From Meconema thalassinum (Eukaryota > Arthropoda > Insecta > Orthoptera > Tettigoniidae): 64,000 nucleotides of DNA. Where the stretch lies: positions 69,417,947 through 69,481,946 of the forward strand of contig OX336391.1 of assembly GCA_946902985.2 (NCBI GenBank), in the 5' to 3' direction. Of this stretch, positions 33,991-46,179 are shown piece by piece. The notes beneath the pieces are model-generated. The model saw only the letters and a list, made by a program, of their open reading frames with translations. It was not told the origin of the DNA and ran no database searches. Position numbers and translations under genes: made by a program. Numbering within the stretch: the stretch's first letter is position 1; every line of letters starts with the position of its first letter.

Positions 33991-34085
33991 TCAATCAAAC
34001 TTATATTAGCCGATGACGTGGTAGCTGCTGATCTCGTCATCCGCTATATAAGTGAGAGAAGGTAGGGGCCAGCAATCAAAATGTT

Positions 34086-34207
34086 TCAGTTTTCCATCTG
34101 ACACTGGGAAGCGGCTTTGGTGACGTAACTGGTAGCATGCTATGCCCAAGGTCGCGGGTTCAAAGCCGACCGAAGTCGTCGGATTTCCTAAGAGCGCTAA
34201 AAATCCC
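34086..34207 (+). mobile_element. tRNA-derived SINE, copy 1
   Basis: GGTGACGTAACTGGTAGCATG is a tRNA D-arm/A-box region, and GGTTCAAAGCC is an exact B-box (GGTTCRANNCC). The unit CAGTTTTCCATCTGAC through GTCGTCGGATTT and TAAAAATCCC is also present, inverted, at 36982-37111. Relative to that copy this one lacks 8 bp in the anticodon region. Confidence 0.82.
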
Positions 34208-34259
34208 ACTAATTGCTTGAGGATTGCCTCCCTCAATCCAAAACAATTAACTTATAAAA

Positions 34260-35150
34260 CAATATCATCAACATTATTGCTGAACAAGATCCGAGTTGTC
34301 ATTATTTAAATATGGTTAAGTGTTTCCAAATTCGTAATTGCTATTATTCTCTTCTGGGAAAAGTTTTATTTAATTTTTCAGTGTTATTGCAGTGTTAAAA
34401 TTTTCTGTAGAGTTTCTGTAAATCCTGCTGCATCGACAAAATGGGGGAAGACTTCCTATATGATTAAATCGATAAATGCCGAAATATATCGAGATGTGAA
34501 ATTCAAAGGTAAAATTTAAGCAATGTTGATGACGGTAACTCAATGTATTGATCGAAGTGTGAGATAATAGAATAAAAGATCGCTCGTTTGCAAATTTATG
34601 CCTACAATTTCACACTGCAAAATTAACTCCTGTGGCTGGCTGATCGTTTTTATGTCTATCATGTAGAATGGGTCCGGGCACCACGAATCCTCTGGAAACT
34701 CCGTTGTCCAGAAAGGCCTGTCCAAGCATTCTCTTGACGCTGGACCCACAGGCATTGCAGTGCACCGGGAATGGCGTCGCTGTCATTCTTCCATCATGGT
34801 CCGGCCTCATCCGTATTCAACATCAGCGTCTAGCCTCTCATCGTCTTCTTACAGTTGGTCATCGGCATAATGTTCCATTTTACTGGTCCCATGGTTGTCC
34901 AATCTAATTCTGTTCACTTGGCAATGAATTGTGTTTCATGTAAACGATTGACTTCAAATAATATTTCTAGCTCCACTATAGCAACAGGTTATGTTACGAA
35001 CGTGATCGTAAAGTTCGTTCACAGGTATTTGTTTTAAGTTTCAAATGCTGTATTCGATCAGAAGAAAAACACCTGATTGCTTTCAAGTCCCAATATGTCA
35101 AGTCGAGCACTGACCTCTTCTTGAAGTCCACAATAATTACGGTCAGATTG
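34260..35150. other. No feature recognised
   Basis: Short ORFs only. A slightly GC-richer block at 34640-34860 is open on both strands but matches no family I recognise. Confidence 0.4.
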
Positions 35151-35152
35151 AA

Positions 35153-36370
35153 ATGTCCTTGATATTACGTGCTATGTCCACATGTTCAGGATTTGTTAGC
35201 TTATTTGCGAATTGTCTTAAGTCTGTTTATTCTGATAACATCTCATCTTATGGTGTCCCTGTTGACCAGGAGCAGGTTATTTCATTCAAGTTATTTATTA
35301 AACAAATGGACGAGGAAGAATATAATAATGCAGTTACAGAGCGTAAATCAAAGAGATCTGGTGGACCAGATTACATCCCAACTTACTCATTAAAGAGACA
35401 AATATTCCCAAGCCTATGGAAAATAAGGAAAGTGTGTCCTATCATTAAATCTGGTGACATACAGTATTTCTTTAATTTGTGTCGCAGGTAAAATCTTTGA
35501 GCAAATACTCTACAGTCGTATTATTTCCCACGTTAGAAGTTACATAAGTTAAAAGCAACATCGATTTTACCCTCGAAGGTCTACCACAACAAATCTAATT
35601 AACTCTGTACAGTATATTTCACATGAACTAAATAACTCTAAAAGAGTAGACGCGATTGATGCAGATTTCCCAAAAGCATTTAATAAAATTTATCATGACA
35701 TACTCTAAAGGAAACTGTCACTGTATGGACTTTCCTCACAGCTGTTAAAATTGACAACTTTTTAGCCTAAAGGTAGAAAGCAATTCTTAATGTGTCGCCT
35801 TACCAAATCATACTCATGTTGTGAATTTAGGAATGCCATAAGGGTCAAACCTAGGACCATTATACATTCTTCTGTATATTAATTATTTACCGCATGTTGT
35901 AAGGCACTCAGAATGTTTGCTCTATGCAGACGATATTATACTGTACAAAACAATTAATAACGTGGGAGATATGTCAAATTTGCAAGATGATTTGAATAGA
36001 ACCTATGTTTGGTGCATAGAGAATGGACTTAACGTTAACATTAAGAAGTGCTGTTTCATGATAATGTCTCAGTTATTTGACAATCTCATGCAACCCTATA
36101 TTATTAACAATGTTGTCACAAAACGAGTATACGAATATACTGTAATGATTTAAGAGTAACAAATTCTTACGATCTCTCTTTTAGGCAACATGTTAATAAA
36201 ATAGTGCTGCAATCGTATAGAATCCTAGGCTTCCTGTTTAGAAATGCTAGAGACTTCCAAAATATAACATCACTGTTATTATTGTATCAATCCTTTGTTA
36301 GTAGCAAACTCCAATATGCATCTTCTGTCTGGCTTCCTAGTTATTTTACTTATAAGAATCATATTTTAAA
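35153..36370 (+). pseudogene. Jockey/CR1-like reverse transcriptase relic
   Basis: The plus strand shows, across frames, SGFVSLFANCLKSVYSD, KRSGGPDYIPTYSLK, a degraded KVCPIIKSGD and STTTNLINSVQYISHELNN. LLYADDIILYKTI follows, with the YADD box at 35923-35934, and then SYRILGFLFRNARDF and SFVSSKLQYASSVW. At least five stops or frameshifts interrupt it. Similarity ends abruptly at about 36370. A LINE-like 3' UTR and (AATA)n tail appear at 38380-38712, so the same copy may have been split by about 2 kb of later DNA, including an inverted SINE. Confidence 0.8.
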
Positions 36371-36981
36371 AAGTCCTCTCGGCACGCCGGAAGGTGGAGG
36401 TAGATTTCACCGGGCAAACTTGGGAATAGGCGAAAATAGGCAGAATATGCAGGTTTTCGTAGAAGGATCAGACCTCATTTATTGCGAGAAAGTATTTTAT
36501 AATTGGAGCTTAATTAACCTTGTTCTTCGTCATTTTATGCATTTATTAAACATTTTATTGTCTTATGGGGACCTTCTAGTCATTTGGGGTCCATTTTTAT
36601 ACTTGTGGTCACACTGTCCTTATTCGAGGTTTCGACACTGATGTGTAACTATCTAACGGTCTGTTACTTCTTCACGCAAAATTTAACTCCCGCAGAGAAT
36701 TTGGTTGGTTCCTCAGTTTAGGGGCTGCGACAACGCGGTCATGTAACCCCGTGTACTTTGGGTGAGTGTAGTGTCTGATAAATGGTGTGAATTGTGATGG
36801 CTGTATTAGTCTGTAATTGAGGTAAGGACTGCAGACGGTCAATTTCAAACAGTAGTTCCTAATGTTGATACCAAATACTACCGTCAACGACACCTAGCTG
36901 TGAACTTGGCTACTAGATGCCACCGCAACCAACAAATCGCAACGAACTATGGAACTTCCCCTCCAAAGGAAAGCATACTGA

Positions 36982-37111
36982 GGGATTTTAACGCTCTTAG
37001 AAAATCCGACGATTTCGGCTGGCTTTGAACCCACGACCTTGGGCATAGAAGTTCAGCATGCTACCAGTTACGTCACCGGAGCCGCTTCACACTTAGTCAG
37101 ATGGAAAACTG
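36982..37111 (-). mobile_element. tRNA-derived SINE, copy 2
   Basis: Inverted copy of the SINE at 34086-34207, with the same A-box region, B-box GGTTCAAAGCC and flanks CAGTTTTCCATCTGAC and CGTCGGATTTTC. It keeps 8 bp in the anticodon region that copy 1 lacks, so it is the better reference copy. Confidence 0.82.
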
Positions 37112-38379
37112 AATGTGATCTCGAGCAAGTGGGTTGTCATGGCAACGTCTGATGGCTCATCCCTCATCAATTTAGTAGTGTTGTTATGGTAACCTCTGAT
37201 GGCTCCTGGCATTTCTTATAATTCCGAAATAAATTTTCTCATCCCTTGACGTAATGGTGGGTCATATCTAAAATTCTTTCAGACAAAAGTTTTAGGTAAT
37301 TATTAGGGGAATATTGTCCATTTTGTACGGTTTTCATATTGTGCCTATTAAGAGAGATATGATTAATGTTTACCGAAAAAAACACTTTTTCCCACCCCTT
37401 TGGTCAATGGTTGGTGCTATCAAAAAACTTTTCGAACATAAATTTTTGGGCCTTATCCGACACATAGTATGAACTTTGAATGAATTAATATTTAAAATAT
37501 TAAGACAGTTATAGCGATATTTTTCTATTTCGAAAAAAGCCCTCCATTTTCACCCCCTTCGACCGATTTTGCCCATTCACCAGCTCGACCGACATTTTAA
37601 AGCGATACATACTGTGTAAAAAAATCAAAGTGATTGGTGCAAAATTACGGCAGTTATCGTGTCCACAAGAAACTGATATATGTATATATATGCATATATA
37701 TATATACACATATTATATATATAAACTTTTGAACTGATGGTGGTTTTGGGGTCTGGGGAATGTGAAACGCGAAGATATGTCGAAATTTTCCGGAAGTCGA
37801 AATATGGTACCCATTGCAATAGTTAGCTTTCTAATGGAAACTACCTAAATAGCAGAAAGAATTCATTAGGTATCTCTATTATAGATTGCCTGGAATGTTT
37901 GCAATGTCAGATGGAATCTCTCACTTTGAAATGCTTCAAGAGTTGAATTTAAATTGCTTGTCGAAAAGGAGAGAAATATCCCAACAGATATTTCTTAATA
38001 ATCTTAAAATAATATTATTGATGAGGCCGAATTTCCAAATCACACCAGTTTTAATATCCAGAGAATGATTCTCAGACAACGTACTTTGCTGGTCGTCCTC
38101 AAACCAAGAACATGCTCTCAATAAACCTCACCTCTTCATACAATGTGCCGGACACCTAACTTCATCAGTATGCATTTCGAAATGCTCGGTTTCACTGTAT
38201 ACTTGCAACAGTGGAAAGAATACTAAGTCTGTCCATAAGTGAATAACCCAAATACTTCTTGGAAGATGTCAGATAAATTGTCGAAATCCATGCACCATAC
38301 TTTATGTAACCGTAGAATGAATCCTGAAATCTAGACCATCTGCACAATAGTATCGAGTGATAATCACCAGGTGTTAATA
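37112..38379. other. No feature recognised
   Basis: AT-rich sequence with a TATATA-rich stretch near 37680-37725 and no credible ORF. Confidence 0.45.
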
Positions 38380-38712
38380 CATTTAATAATTTGTTGTTTT
38401 CTTCCTTTACTAATCAGTGTATTTATTTAACGCTCTTAATTTAATTTGAGTTTACTTAATTTGTATCAAGTTAACACCATATATGTATGTATCTTCCTTT
38501 ATATTTTAATTTAACTTTTAAGAATAGTCTACTTTTATCTAAGTTAGTTGTTATCTTGAGTAGGCTATTGTTCATTGAGGACAGGTGTATTATTATTGTT
38601 TATGATTTATTTAATATTTAACATGTAATTTTTATTATGCTATGTACAATTGGTCAGTCTCCAATAATTGGAGTTTTATTATGTTTGAGGCAATAAATAA
38701 ATAAATAAATAA
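38380..38712 (+). mobile_element. Probable LINE 3' UTR and tail
   Basis: AT-rich sequence ending in GTTTGAGGCAATAAATAAATAA and further AAAT repeats, a 3' end structure common to Jockey/CR1-type elements. It has the same orientation as the RT relic at 35153-36370. No coding sequence confirms the link. Confidence 0.45.
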
Positions 38713-39119
38713 CAGTTTTTGGCTTTTGTGACTTAACACTTTTTGAATGCCACTTGTTCAAGTATCGCTTCACATCCTTCAACGAGTGGAAACTAAGTGC
38801 GCTTGTTGCAACTAGGTATCGGAATTTTGTGCACGCTAATTTCAGATAGAAGCCTAGTCCAAAAACATATCCATGTTACAAGTCTACGAGACCATAAAAC
38901 TATCTTGGGTACATTTACCGCATATCACTTGCTGATATAATGTGTGGTCTTTGCTACATTTTGTGTCAAAGAGGGCAGTGTTCAACGATATGAAAAATAG
39001 AGGTGTTTGAGCCGAGGAGGTGCAATTCTAACTGATAATAGGGACCATACTAGACGGTAGAAGACAGAGCAGTCTCAAATGAAAATGCATTAACATCACA
39101 AAAATTACCATTCCAAAGT

Positions 39120-39390
39120 TTATGGCAATACAATACAAAACTCTTTATTTCCAGAACCTGCATCATACAGAATTGGATACGTCACACAACATACTCACAG
39201 TTAAATTGACATTTTTAAACTTTTTTACATAATTAAACAGTTACATGTTTCATTAAAATTCACTTAAAGAATACAACACTTTCTGGGCTAGGTATATCAT
39301 GTGAGACTTTCTGAACCCACTTCCAGTCAAAGATTTTACGTGGTTTGGTAGCTTATTGTGGTATATAACTCCTTTTTTGAAAGGATCCTT
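39120..39390 (-). pseudogene. C-terminal end and 3' UTR of a LINE RT (minus strand)
   Basis: On the minus strand an open stretch reads YHNKLPNHVKSLTGSGFRK and then YLAQKVLYSLSEF before a stop at 39253-39255. This is the familiar 'NKLP..IK......LL...FYSL.EF' ending of CR1/Jockey-type RTs. About 130 bp of 3' UTR follow. Confidence 0.7.
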
Positions 39391-39587
39391 AGTAGGTAAT
39401 ATAAGGCGGTTCTGGCGCAGGGGCTAATGGGCAAGATGGCCACAGCGAGCAACCAGCCCTATGTTATTCTTATGGAGGGGTCAGTCAGAGCTGGCGCAGT
39501 GGCTAATGGGCAATATGGCCGCCGCGCCCTGAGACCGTGAATGACGTCACAGGGAGAGGTCGGCCGAGTAGTTCCTAAATGGAATAT

Positions 39588-39627
<40 letters not shown>

Positions 39628-39640
39628 TATTAATATTAGG
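39588..39640. repeat. (TTA)n microsatellite
   Basis: A run of TAT/ATT triplets, slightly interrupted. Confidence 0.9.
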
Positions 39641-39689
39641 TAATTATTGTTTGATCATGTGCAATCCAGACCAGCTATATATTGTCAAC

Positions 39690-39765
39690 CACTTCGTGTA
39701 GTGGCTAGCATTCTTGGCTGTTACTGCGAAGGCCTGGGTTCGATTCCTAGCTCTGCCAAGAAATT
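39690..39765 (+). mobile_element. tRNA-like SINE head
   Basis: GTGTAGTGGCTAGCATTC resembles a D-arm, and GGTTCGATTCC is a perfect B-box 40 nt on, followed by CTCTGCCAAG. No full cloverleaf with a good acceptor stem can be drawn, and a non-tRNA body follows, so a SINE fits better than a tRNA gene. It is unrelated to the SINE at 34.1 kb. Confidence 0.55.
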
Positions 39766-39858
39766 TAATTTCTGGTCTTAGAAGTGGAACGGGGTACGCT
39801 CAGTCTTGTAAGGCAAAAGTGAGAAAAGGCGAGTTTTAATTCATACCTCTGCCATTCA

Positions 39859-40570
39859 GCCTAACCCAACTTCATTTAACCTCACCTAACCTAACCTAAC
39901 TTCACCTAACCTAACCTAACTTAAAAGTGAGAGCAAATGTGGGGAGCAAAAAATGGGTGCAAAAAGTGAGAGCAAAAAAGTGGGAGCAAATGTGAGAGCA
40001 AGAAGTCGGAGCATAAAGTGGGAGCAAAAAAGCGACAGCAAATATGAAAGCAAAACGTGTGAGCAAATGTAACAACACAAATAATAAATTTAGTTATAAC
40101 CTAACCTAACCTAACTTAACCTAACCTAACTAACCTAACTTTAAAGTGCGAGCAAAAAAAAAGTGAGAGCAAAAGTGTGAGCAAAAAAATAAGACAGGAA
40201 ATGTGAGAGCACAAATAATAAACTTAGTTATAACCTAACCACACCTAACCTAACCTAACTTGTCCTAACCTAACCTAACCTAACCTAACTTCACCTAACC
40301 TAACCTAACCTAACTTCAAAGTCAGAGCAAATACGAGAGCAAATGTGAGAGCACAGATAATAAACTAAATTATAACCTAACCTAATCTATCCTAACCTAA
40401 CTTCAAAGTCAGAGCAAAAAAAAGAGCAAATGAGAGACCACAAATAATAAACTTAGTTATAACCTAACCTAACCTAACCTAACCTTACTTCAAAGTCAGA
40501 GCAAAAAAAGTAAGAGCAAATGAGAGAGCACAAATAATAAACTTAGTTATAACCTAACCTAACCTGACCC
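39859..40570 (-). repeat. Interstitial telomere-like (TTAGG)n blocks in a composite repeat
   Basis: On the plus strand, blocks of CCTAACCTAACC alternate with GTGAGAGCAAA-rich spacers and a conserved CACAAATAATAAACTTAG. About five composite units occur with 85-140 bp spacing. A small extra block lies at 40781-40815. TTAGG is the ancestral insect telomere repeat. The blocks are imperfect (CTTAA and CCTAAT variants), so this is not a fresh chromosome end. Confidence 0.88.
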
Positions 40571-41447
40571 ACAGAAACCTCATTTAAAGATTTTAGATTT
40601 TACATTTTAACATTTCACATTTTAACATTTTTGATTTTTCATTTCACATTTTTTGATTTCACATTTTTTTGTATTATAAATTTTAGTTTTTTAGATTTTA
40701 CATTTTAAATTTAAGATTTTTATTTTAGATTTTACATTTTACATTTTCCGAAAAGAGTAAACTACAAGGTCACATACCTAACCTCACCAAACCTAACTTT
40801 AACAAACCTAACTTAAGCTAATCCAAAGGCCAATGCACATACACAAAGTATATAAGGGCACATGCAACTATCCTTATGCTAGTCTTATAGGCTACTGTGC
40901 AACATGATCACTACCCCCAACCGGGTATTTTTTTCATTTTGTTCTTTACACATATTTCAATTTTCCAATTTCCCATTTTCAGTTTTCTTTAAATGTCAGT
41001 TTTAAGTTTTTCAATTTCATAATTTGGAAACATGGATTTTGCATTTTGTTGTTTACACATTTGTTAATTTTCCAATCTCCCATTTTCATTCTTTTTAATG
41101 TCAGTTTTAAGATTTTCAATTTCATAATATGGAAACATGTATTTTACATTTTGTTGTTTACACATAAGATGGGTAGTAATTAAAATGTACAAGCAGTGTC
41201 CATACAATATTTTTTATTTTAAATACATGTACACTATTTACACATAATACATTTTTATATTTTCTTTTGTTATAAATTGTATAGTTGTTTTTATTTTTTT
41301 TCTATTTTATTTATTTTTTGATTATGAATACCATTTTTTTCTTTTTGTGTTTTTCTATTTTTGTAGTGCTATTGTTTTATTTTTTTATTTGATTTGTTTT
41401 ATGTATTTCCTAGACTCATGCAGACGATTTTGATATTCAAAACTTAA
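40571..41447. other. Low-complexity T-rich sequence
   Basis: Repeated CATTTTACATTTT-type and ATTTTCATTTT-type words with no ORF. The tract abuts the 3' end of the DNA polymerase relic. Confidence 0.6.
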
Positions 41448-42036
41448 CTAAGCATGGTCAATGATTGAGTAATGACCATAGGAATATGTGCCTATACCAT
41501 TAATATCAATCACTCTTTTATCATCACCAGGACACAAAGCAATTTTGTTTAGTCTTATAGATGATGTGTCATGTTGTTTAGAAGCGATAATGTTCATTGG
41601 TGTTCTTTTTACATTGTTTTTCATGACACAATCCTTATAAACTTGAAAACTTATACAATTTTTGACAACACCTCTGTTAATACCTTTAATCTTTTTGATT
41701 TCTTTACCATTTATGTCTAAAACTTACATTTTAGCTCTAAGTCCAACAAATTCTTTTATAATTTGTCCACAAGCCTCGTCCTTAAATTTACCCAACGTTT
41801 TCTTGTTTGATGTAGAGTAACATATGTGATTAGTAGGATAATCTGATGTGTCCAGGTGTTCTAGGAAATCCAACTTGTCTTGATATACATCTTGGGTGTT
41901 AACCAAATAAATGAACGAGTCCGTATCCGTATACATGAGTTTAAGATTGTTCATTCCATAATAGGGTAGCAGGACATCCTAGTGGTGGGAATACATTAGT
42001 GTTTTTGAAATATCCAGTATACACATTCCAATATAT

Positions 42037-42786
42037 TGTTACGTGCCACCCCCCTAGTGGCACTTTTGTTAACTGGATTACGGTGGGTAGGAGGCACAAC
42101 ACCAATTACTGCTTTAAAGAAATAATTAACTTTATTGTGGCCAGAAAATTACACGAATCAGCAAATACAAGCAATTAGGAGCCTTACTCCAGTTTCGTCA
42201 AGTCTCTTCCTTGAGCGCTCTTGGCCCTTCCACTTGTCAACAAACCACAGAAGTTAATCCTGCCGCTAATGAGCCTAGTGGCCTTGACAGAACTACATGC
42301 AACTTCTTTCTAATGTGCGCCTACTACAGTACTTACGAGCACTTGCTGCGCACTGTTCACCAGCTGGGAGAAACAATGTCACTTAATTTCGACACCACAA
42401 TATCTGACACTCAGTGAAAGCACACTTACTCAGAACACGGCAGTCCCCTGTATGTTCCTCACTTCGCCGCTACACTAGGGGTTTCGCAAGTCACCACACT
42501 TCTGTCGCTCAGAATAAACGCTCACACTAGCTCGTAAAACACAACACACACTGCTTGACTGGTCGCTCTTATATAGCAGGCCGGTGACTCAATAAATGGT
42601 TCTAGATCCATCCAGAGTCCACGGCTTCTCGAGGTTTCCACCGCTGGTCCAGTCACGAATCTTCTGGACTATCCCTTTGTCTGTAGTAGCCCTGTTGCAT
42701 AAGGCGCGCGCAATACAGGAGGCAAGCCACAGCCCAGCCCCTGGGGCAGTTGTGACTCAAGCGGCGAGCGATGACACAAACTCACA
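42037..42786 (-). mobile_element. Solo LTR (gypsy-like) inside the DNA polymerase
   Basis: Polymerase similarity stops at NIVFNKPI (42790) and resumes at GMCILDISKTLM (below 42036). The 750-bp insert on the minus strand begins TGTGAG and ends GTAACA (TG...CA). It contains CTATATAAGAGCG with CAGTC downstream as a promoter, and CACAATAAAG as a polyadenylation signal, the layout of an LTR. No internal region is present. A clean target duplication could not be fixed because both flanks are TA-rich. Confidence 0.7.
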
Positions 42787-43402
42787 GCCGATAGGCTTAT
42801 TGAATACAATGTTACGTTTAGCCATGTGGAAAGCAGTTAAGTTAGGACCAAAAATTGTTCTGTCAAAAAATGGCGGCTTTGCTATTAGATTGTCTGCCTT
42901 TTTGCTGTCAGTCACAAGACGTATGTCTATTCTTTTACGGATATTTTCCATTGTTTTTCCAAAAATGGCATTGTTGAATAATTTGTACAGATTTTTCTCA
43001 AAATCATTTTTGGCTTGTTTTCGAAGGTTGTTATTAAAATCAACGTATGCCTTTAACCAAGGCCTTTGCTTAAACTTTAACACACGATGAATTTTCATCA
43101 ATTTTATTCCATGATCTAAAGCCTGTTTTAATGCCATGTAGTGAACAACATGTCGCCTTCGATTTCCAAGATGAGGAATTAGTTTTTTCAGAGACGAATA
43201 CTTAGGTTGCGTACACTCTGGTAGGAAAGGTAAATCGTTGTGTAGATCATGAAGGTCAGATGGATAATCAACATCAACGTCTAGAATGTATCCCACAGGA
43301 TAGTCTATCTTTATTTTTTCTAAATCAACAGTATCTGGAGAAACCCACTGAAATCCACCATAAGGAAGAGAGTGACACATAATCCACCCGTATTGGTTGT
43401 TG

Positions 43403-43708
43403 TCATAATCATATTTTAACACAAATTGTTCTAAATTTTCCGGCATAACTCAATAAAATGACAGTGTTTCGCCCCGGTGTGCAATTGGGCTCTTTAGTTG
43501 GTTAAAGCACACCTCACCAAGATATTGTATAGTACACACTGGGAAGGCCATTGCAAGACGTATTTGATACATGTGTATCCACGTCACGAGCAAAGCCAGT
43601 GCACTATGGGAGTCGAAACTCCACTCCAAAGCAATTATAACTTTACCTTGCACACCGTGCAACGGACAATAGATATTTTTCTTTTGAAAATTATATATCA
43701 TAATCATA
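43403..43708. mobile_element. 284-bp SINE-like insertion with 11-bp target duplication
   Basis: TCATAATCATA stands at 43403-43413 and 43698-43708, duplicating the polymerase codons for YDYD. The insert (43414-43697) has tRNA-like words on the plus strand: GGGCTCTTTAGTTGGTTAAA and GGGAGTCGAAACTCC. Their spacing (over 100 nt) is too long for a normal tRNA, so the tRNA origin is only a suggestion. The insertion itself is well supported because the polymerase motif is restored when one repeat copy is ignored. Confidence 0.75.
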
Positions 43709-46179
43709 GGTAATAAACTGCGATGGTTTCTCAGAATCATAGGTTTCCATGTATTTAATGTTAGCTTCAGCATATCGATGAGACACCTGGCATATGCCAC
43801 CACGTATTCCAGACTCGATTAGAAGAATCTGATCGTAATCCTGTAGCAATTCCAGTCCAATGCCTGTGTAAAGGAGCATTGCCTCGAAACTTAAACCAGG
43901 CGAAGTAAAAAAGTGTGCAGCATCCACTCGGTGTGTTTATAGTGTTTTGTTTCTAAACGTTTCAAAGCTGTCTTCAAGAAGGGGTACAACTGAAGTTAGG
44001 TAGAGGTCACTATATTCCCCTAGAGTTTTAATGTTGAACTGATTCCACACATTTTTGGCATGTTCATAGTCTTCTTGACTAACATCTTCTTGACTTAATT
44101 TGTTAAAGAATACCTCTTTTGGAGGCAAACACGTTTCACTTAACTTTTCCCATGAATCAATGTAGTCATAACAAAATATCCCGTTACGAGTCATGAGCAT
44201 TGCATTTTCTTTTCCAAAGTACTTGTCTGTTTCAGGGTATGATGTTAAGTTGGAAACTAAGTTTTCCAAACTACTCGGCATTAACCGAAACGTGTCCACA
44301 AATCGAAACTTAACATTTCCTACATATTTGGTGAAGGAAATGTACTTTTCTTTGGAGTTAGCGATATCATCCACTCTCTCAATAGTACTTCCCAATTGCT
44401 TTAAAATGAAATTTGTGTCGTAGCCACTCATATTATGTAGAAATACAGGAACGGGTTACGTGTTTTACACCTCAAATTACTGTTATTTTGAGCACTTCCA
44501 CGGTATTCTCCTGTAATATGGCAATGGTCTCGAACTTTCCAGTCCTATTTGGTGAATGGTTTTTGACACAAATAACAGGTTTCAGAAAATGGGAACTCTG
44601 CTTCTTGATCCTGAGTTAAGGCCTTTGGAACATTTAAGCTGTAAAGGCGATCAATTTCATTAGCTATTGATATCAAAGAGTCCATAAAATTTTTTGCAGC
44701 GTCAGGTCCACGATAAATAACAGGTTGGCTTGGAAGGTTTGCCTTTATGTGTTCCACAGCAGGTGAGGTTTTAACATATATACCAAAGCTCATAGGAACA
44801 TGACTCTGGTATGGGACTGTATAACTTGCCTCAGGATTGGGAAGACATATTTGATGGGGCAACAGTATATTTTCAAAATCTGCATAGATAACGTAGGGTA
44901 TTCTCAGCATTTTTTCGACATTTAAGAATTTGACAATGGGGTTTTTAATAGGCATTTCAACCCTAGCACTGTCATGCTGGACAAACAAAACTCTACGTTA
45001 TTTCAATTTTTCCATTCCTTGTTGACCATATTGATTATCAAAGTGAGTAAAACGTCGTTTACACGTATATATCTTATGTTCATGGTGAGTAATCTGATGT
45101 CTTACTAGTTTATCAAAATCTTTAATAAAGACGTAGTGGTTCTGTCCGTATGATGAACTTAGCAAAACGAGGTCGCGATGGTCTTGCAGCTCTTGATTCA
45201 CAACCTTTAGAGGGAACAATTTGTTGTCTTGTTCCAATCCAAATACATTAATGGATATATCGTTGGCTTTTACAAATTTAGGAATGTCAGCTAGAGATGT
45301 AGGAAACGATATTACTGAAAAATCGTACTTGTTTTCCAGATCCTTGTATTTACTAATGCGTTGAGCATCCCTTTTAACCAGTTTTGCTAAAATGGCATAC
45401 ATAAAACACTTTTCATCTTTCATATGTTCAAGATTAATGCAGGCTTTTCTTGCTTGTATAGCTACTGGTAATGGAATATATGTGCTACCACGCAAGGGAT
45501 TGTACTTATTTATATTCAATCGCACTCCTTCTTCTGCTAACAAAGCCCAATTACTGCCTTTTAGCTCAGATACTTCCATTTACGTAGTTAACTTTTTAAA
45601 TTGTGTTTCCAAGAAACTACTTAATCTGTTTCCTAAAATAGGGCCTGATTTCGTGTTTTAAAAGCACGATCTGTGATTTCATTGGTAGATGTTTGAATGA
45701 ATCTACATTCAGCCACAAGATTAACTTTTATCGACTTGTGCATTGCTAGTTCTTTCTGCATAGCTTGTATTATTTGCTGTTTGGACTTTTTAAGGTATGA
45801 ATTTAAATCCTTACACGAATCACAACGTATGAAATAGGATTTAAGTCGACCTTCAAAAGATGTCTCATATTCAATAAGTCCATTTTTGTCAGGGACCAAT
45901 GACAGTAGGTAATGTTTTGTAGGCTCAGATTTTTGTCTTTTAGCTGCCGACAAAAATTTACAACATTCTTCATGACTACGTCCATTGTAGGCATTGTTGA
46001 ATTTACTGCCACACGTTTTACGCTCATGAATTTACCCACATGAAACTTCATGACGCCTCCTATGATAGTCCCGAAGAAACGTCTTTCCACACTCTTTGCA
46101 CATATAGCTAGGAATGGGTTCTTCCATTACGAATGTTGATTTCTGCAAACGCTGCCTACTGCGTATCACAGGACTAGAG

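Larger units (their letters stand above)
41448..46129 (-). pseudogene. Family-B DNA polymerase (DNA_pol_B_2 type), decayed and twice interrupted
   Basis: Read on the minus strand from ATG 46129. A finger CKECGKTFLRDYHRRRHEVSC near the N-terminus is followed by a helical region. The exonuclease domain (44431-43937) starts MSGYDTNFILKQL. HFFTSPGLSFEAML and IESGIRGGICQVSHRYA are family hallmarks. Polymerase motif A lies in YDYDNNQYGW, motif B in KLFNNAIFGKTMEN, and motif C in KLMYTDTDSFIY (near 41930). The C-terminus closes with CPGDDKRVIDINGIGTYSYGHY before a stop at 41448. Frameshifts, in-frame stops (46032, 41724), a 284-bp insertion and a 750-bp solo LTR break it. Without insertions it would span about 1,200 codons, the normal length. 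Such genes occur in Polinton-like elements, related viruses and linear plasmids; no integrase or capsid gene was seen here, so the parent element is undecided. Confidence 0.9.

Noticed and set aside
39690..39765. Possible functional tRNA gene
   Set aside because: The B-box is perfect, but no full cloverleaf with a matched acceptor stem can be drawn; a SINE head fits better.
41724..41760. Possible intron donor (ATGTAAGT) at the polymerase in-frame stop
   Set aside because: The downstream sequence continues in frame with polymerase similarity, so a simple stop mutation explains it better than splicing.
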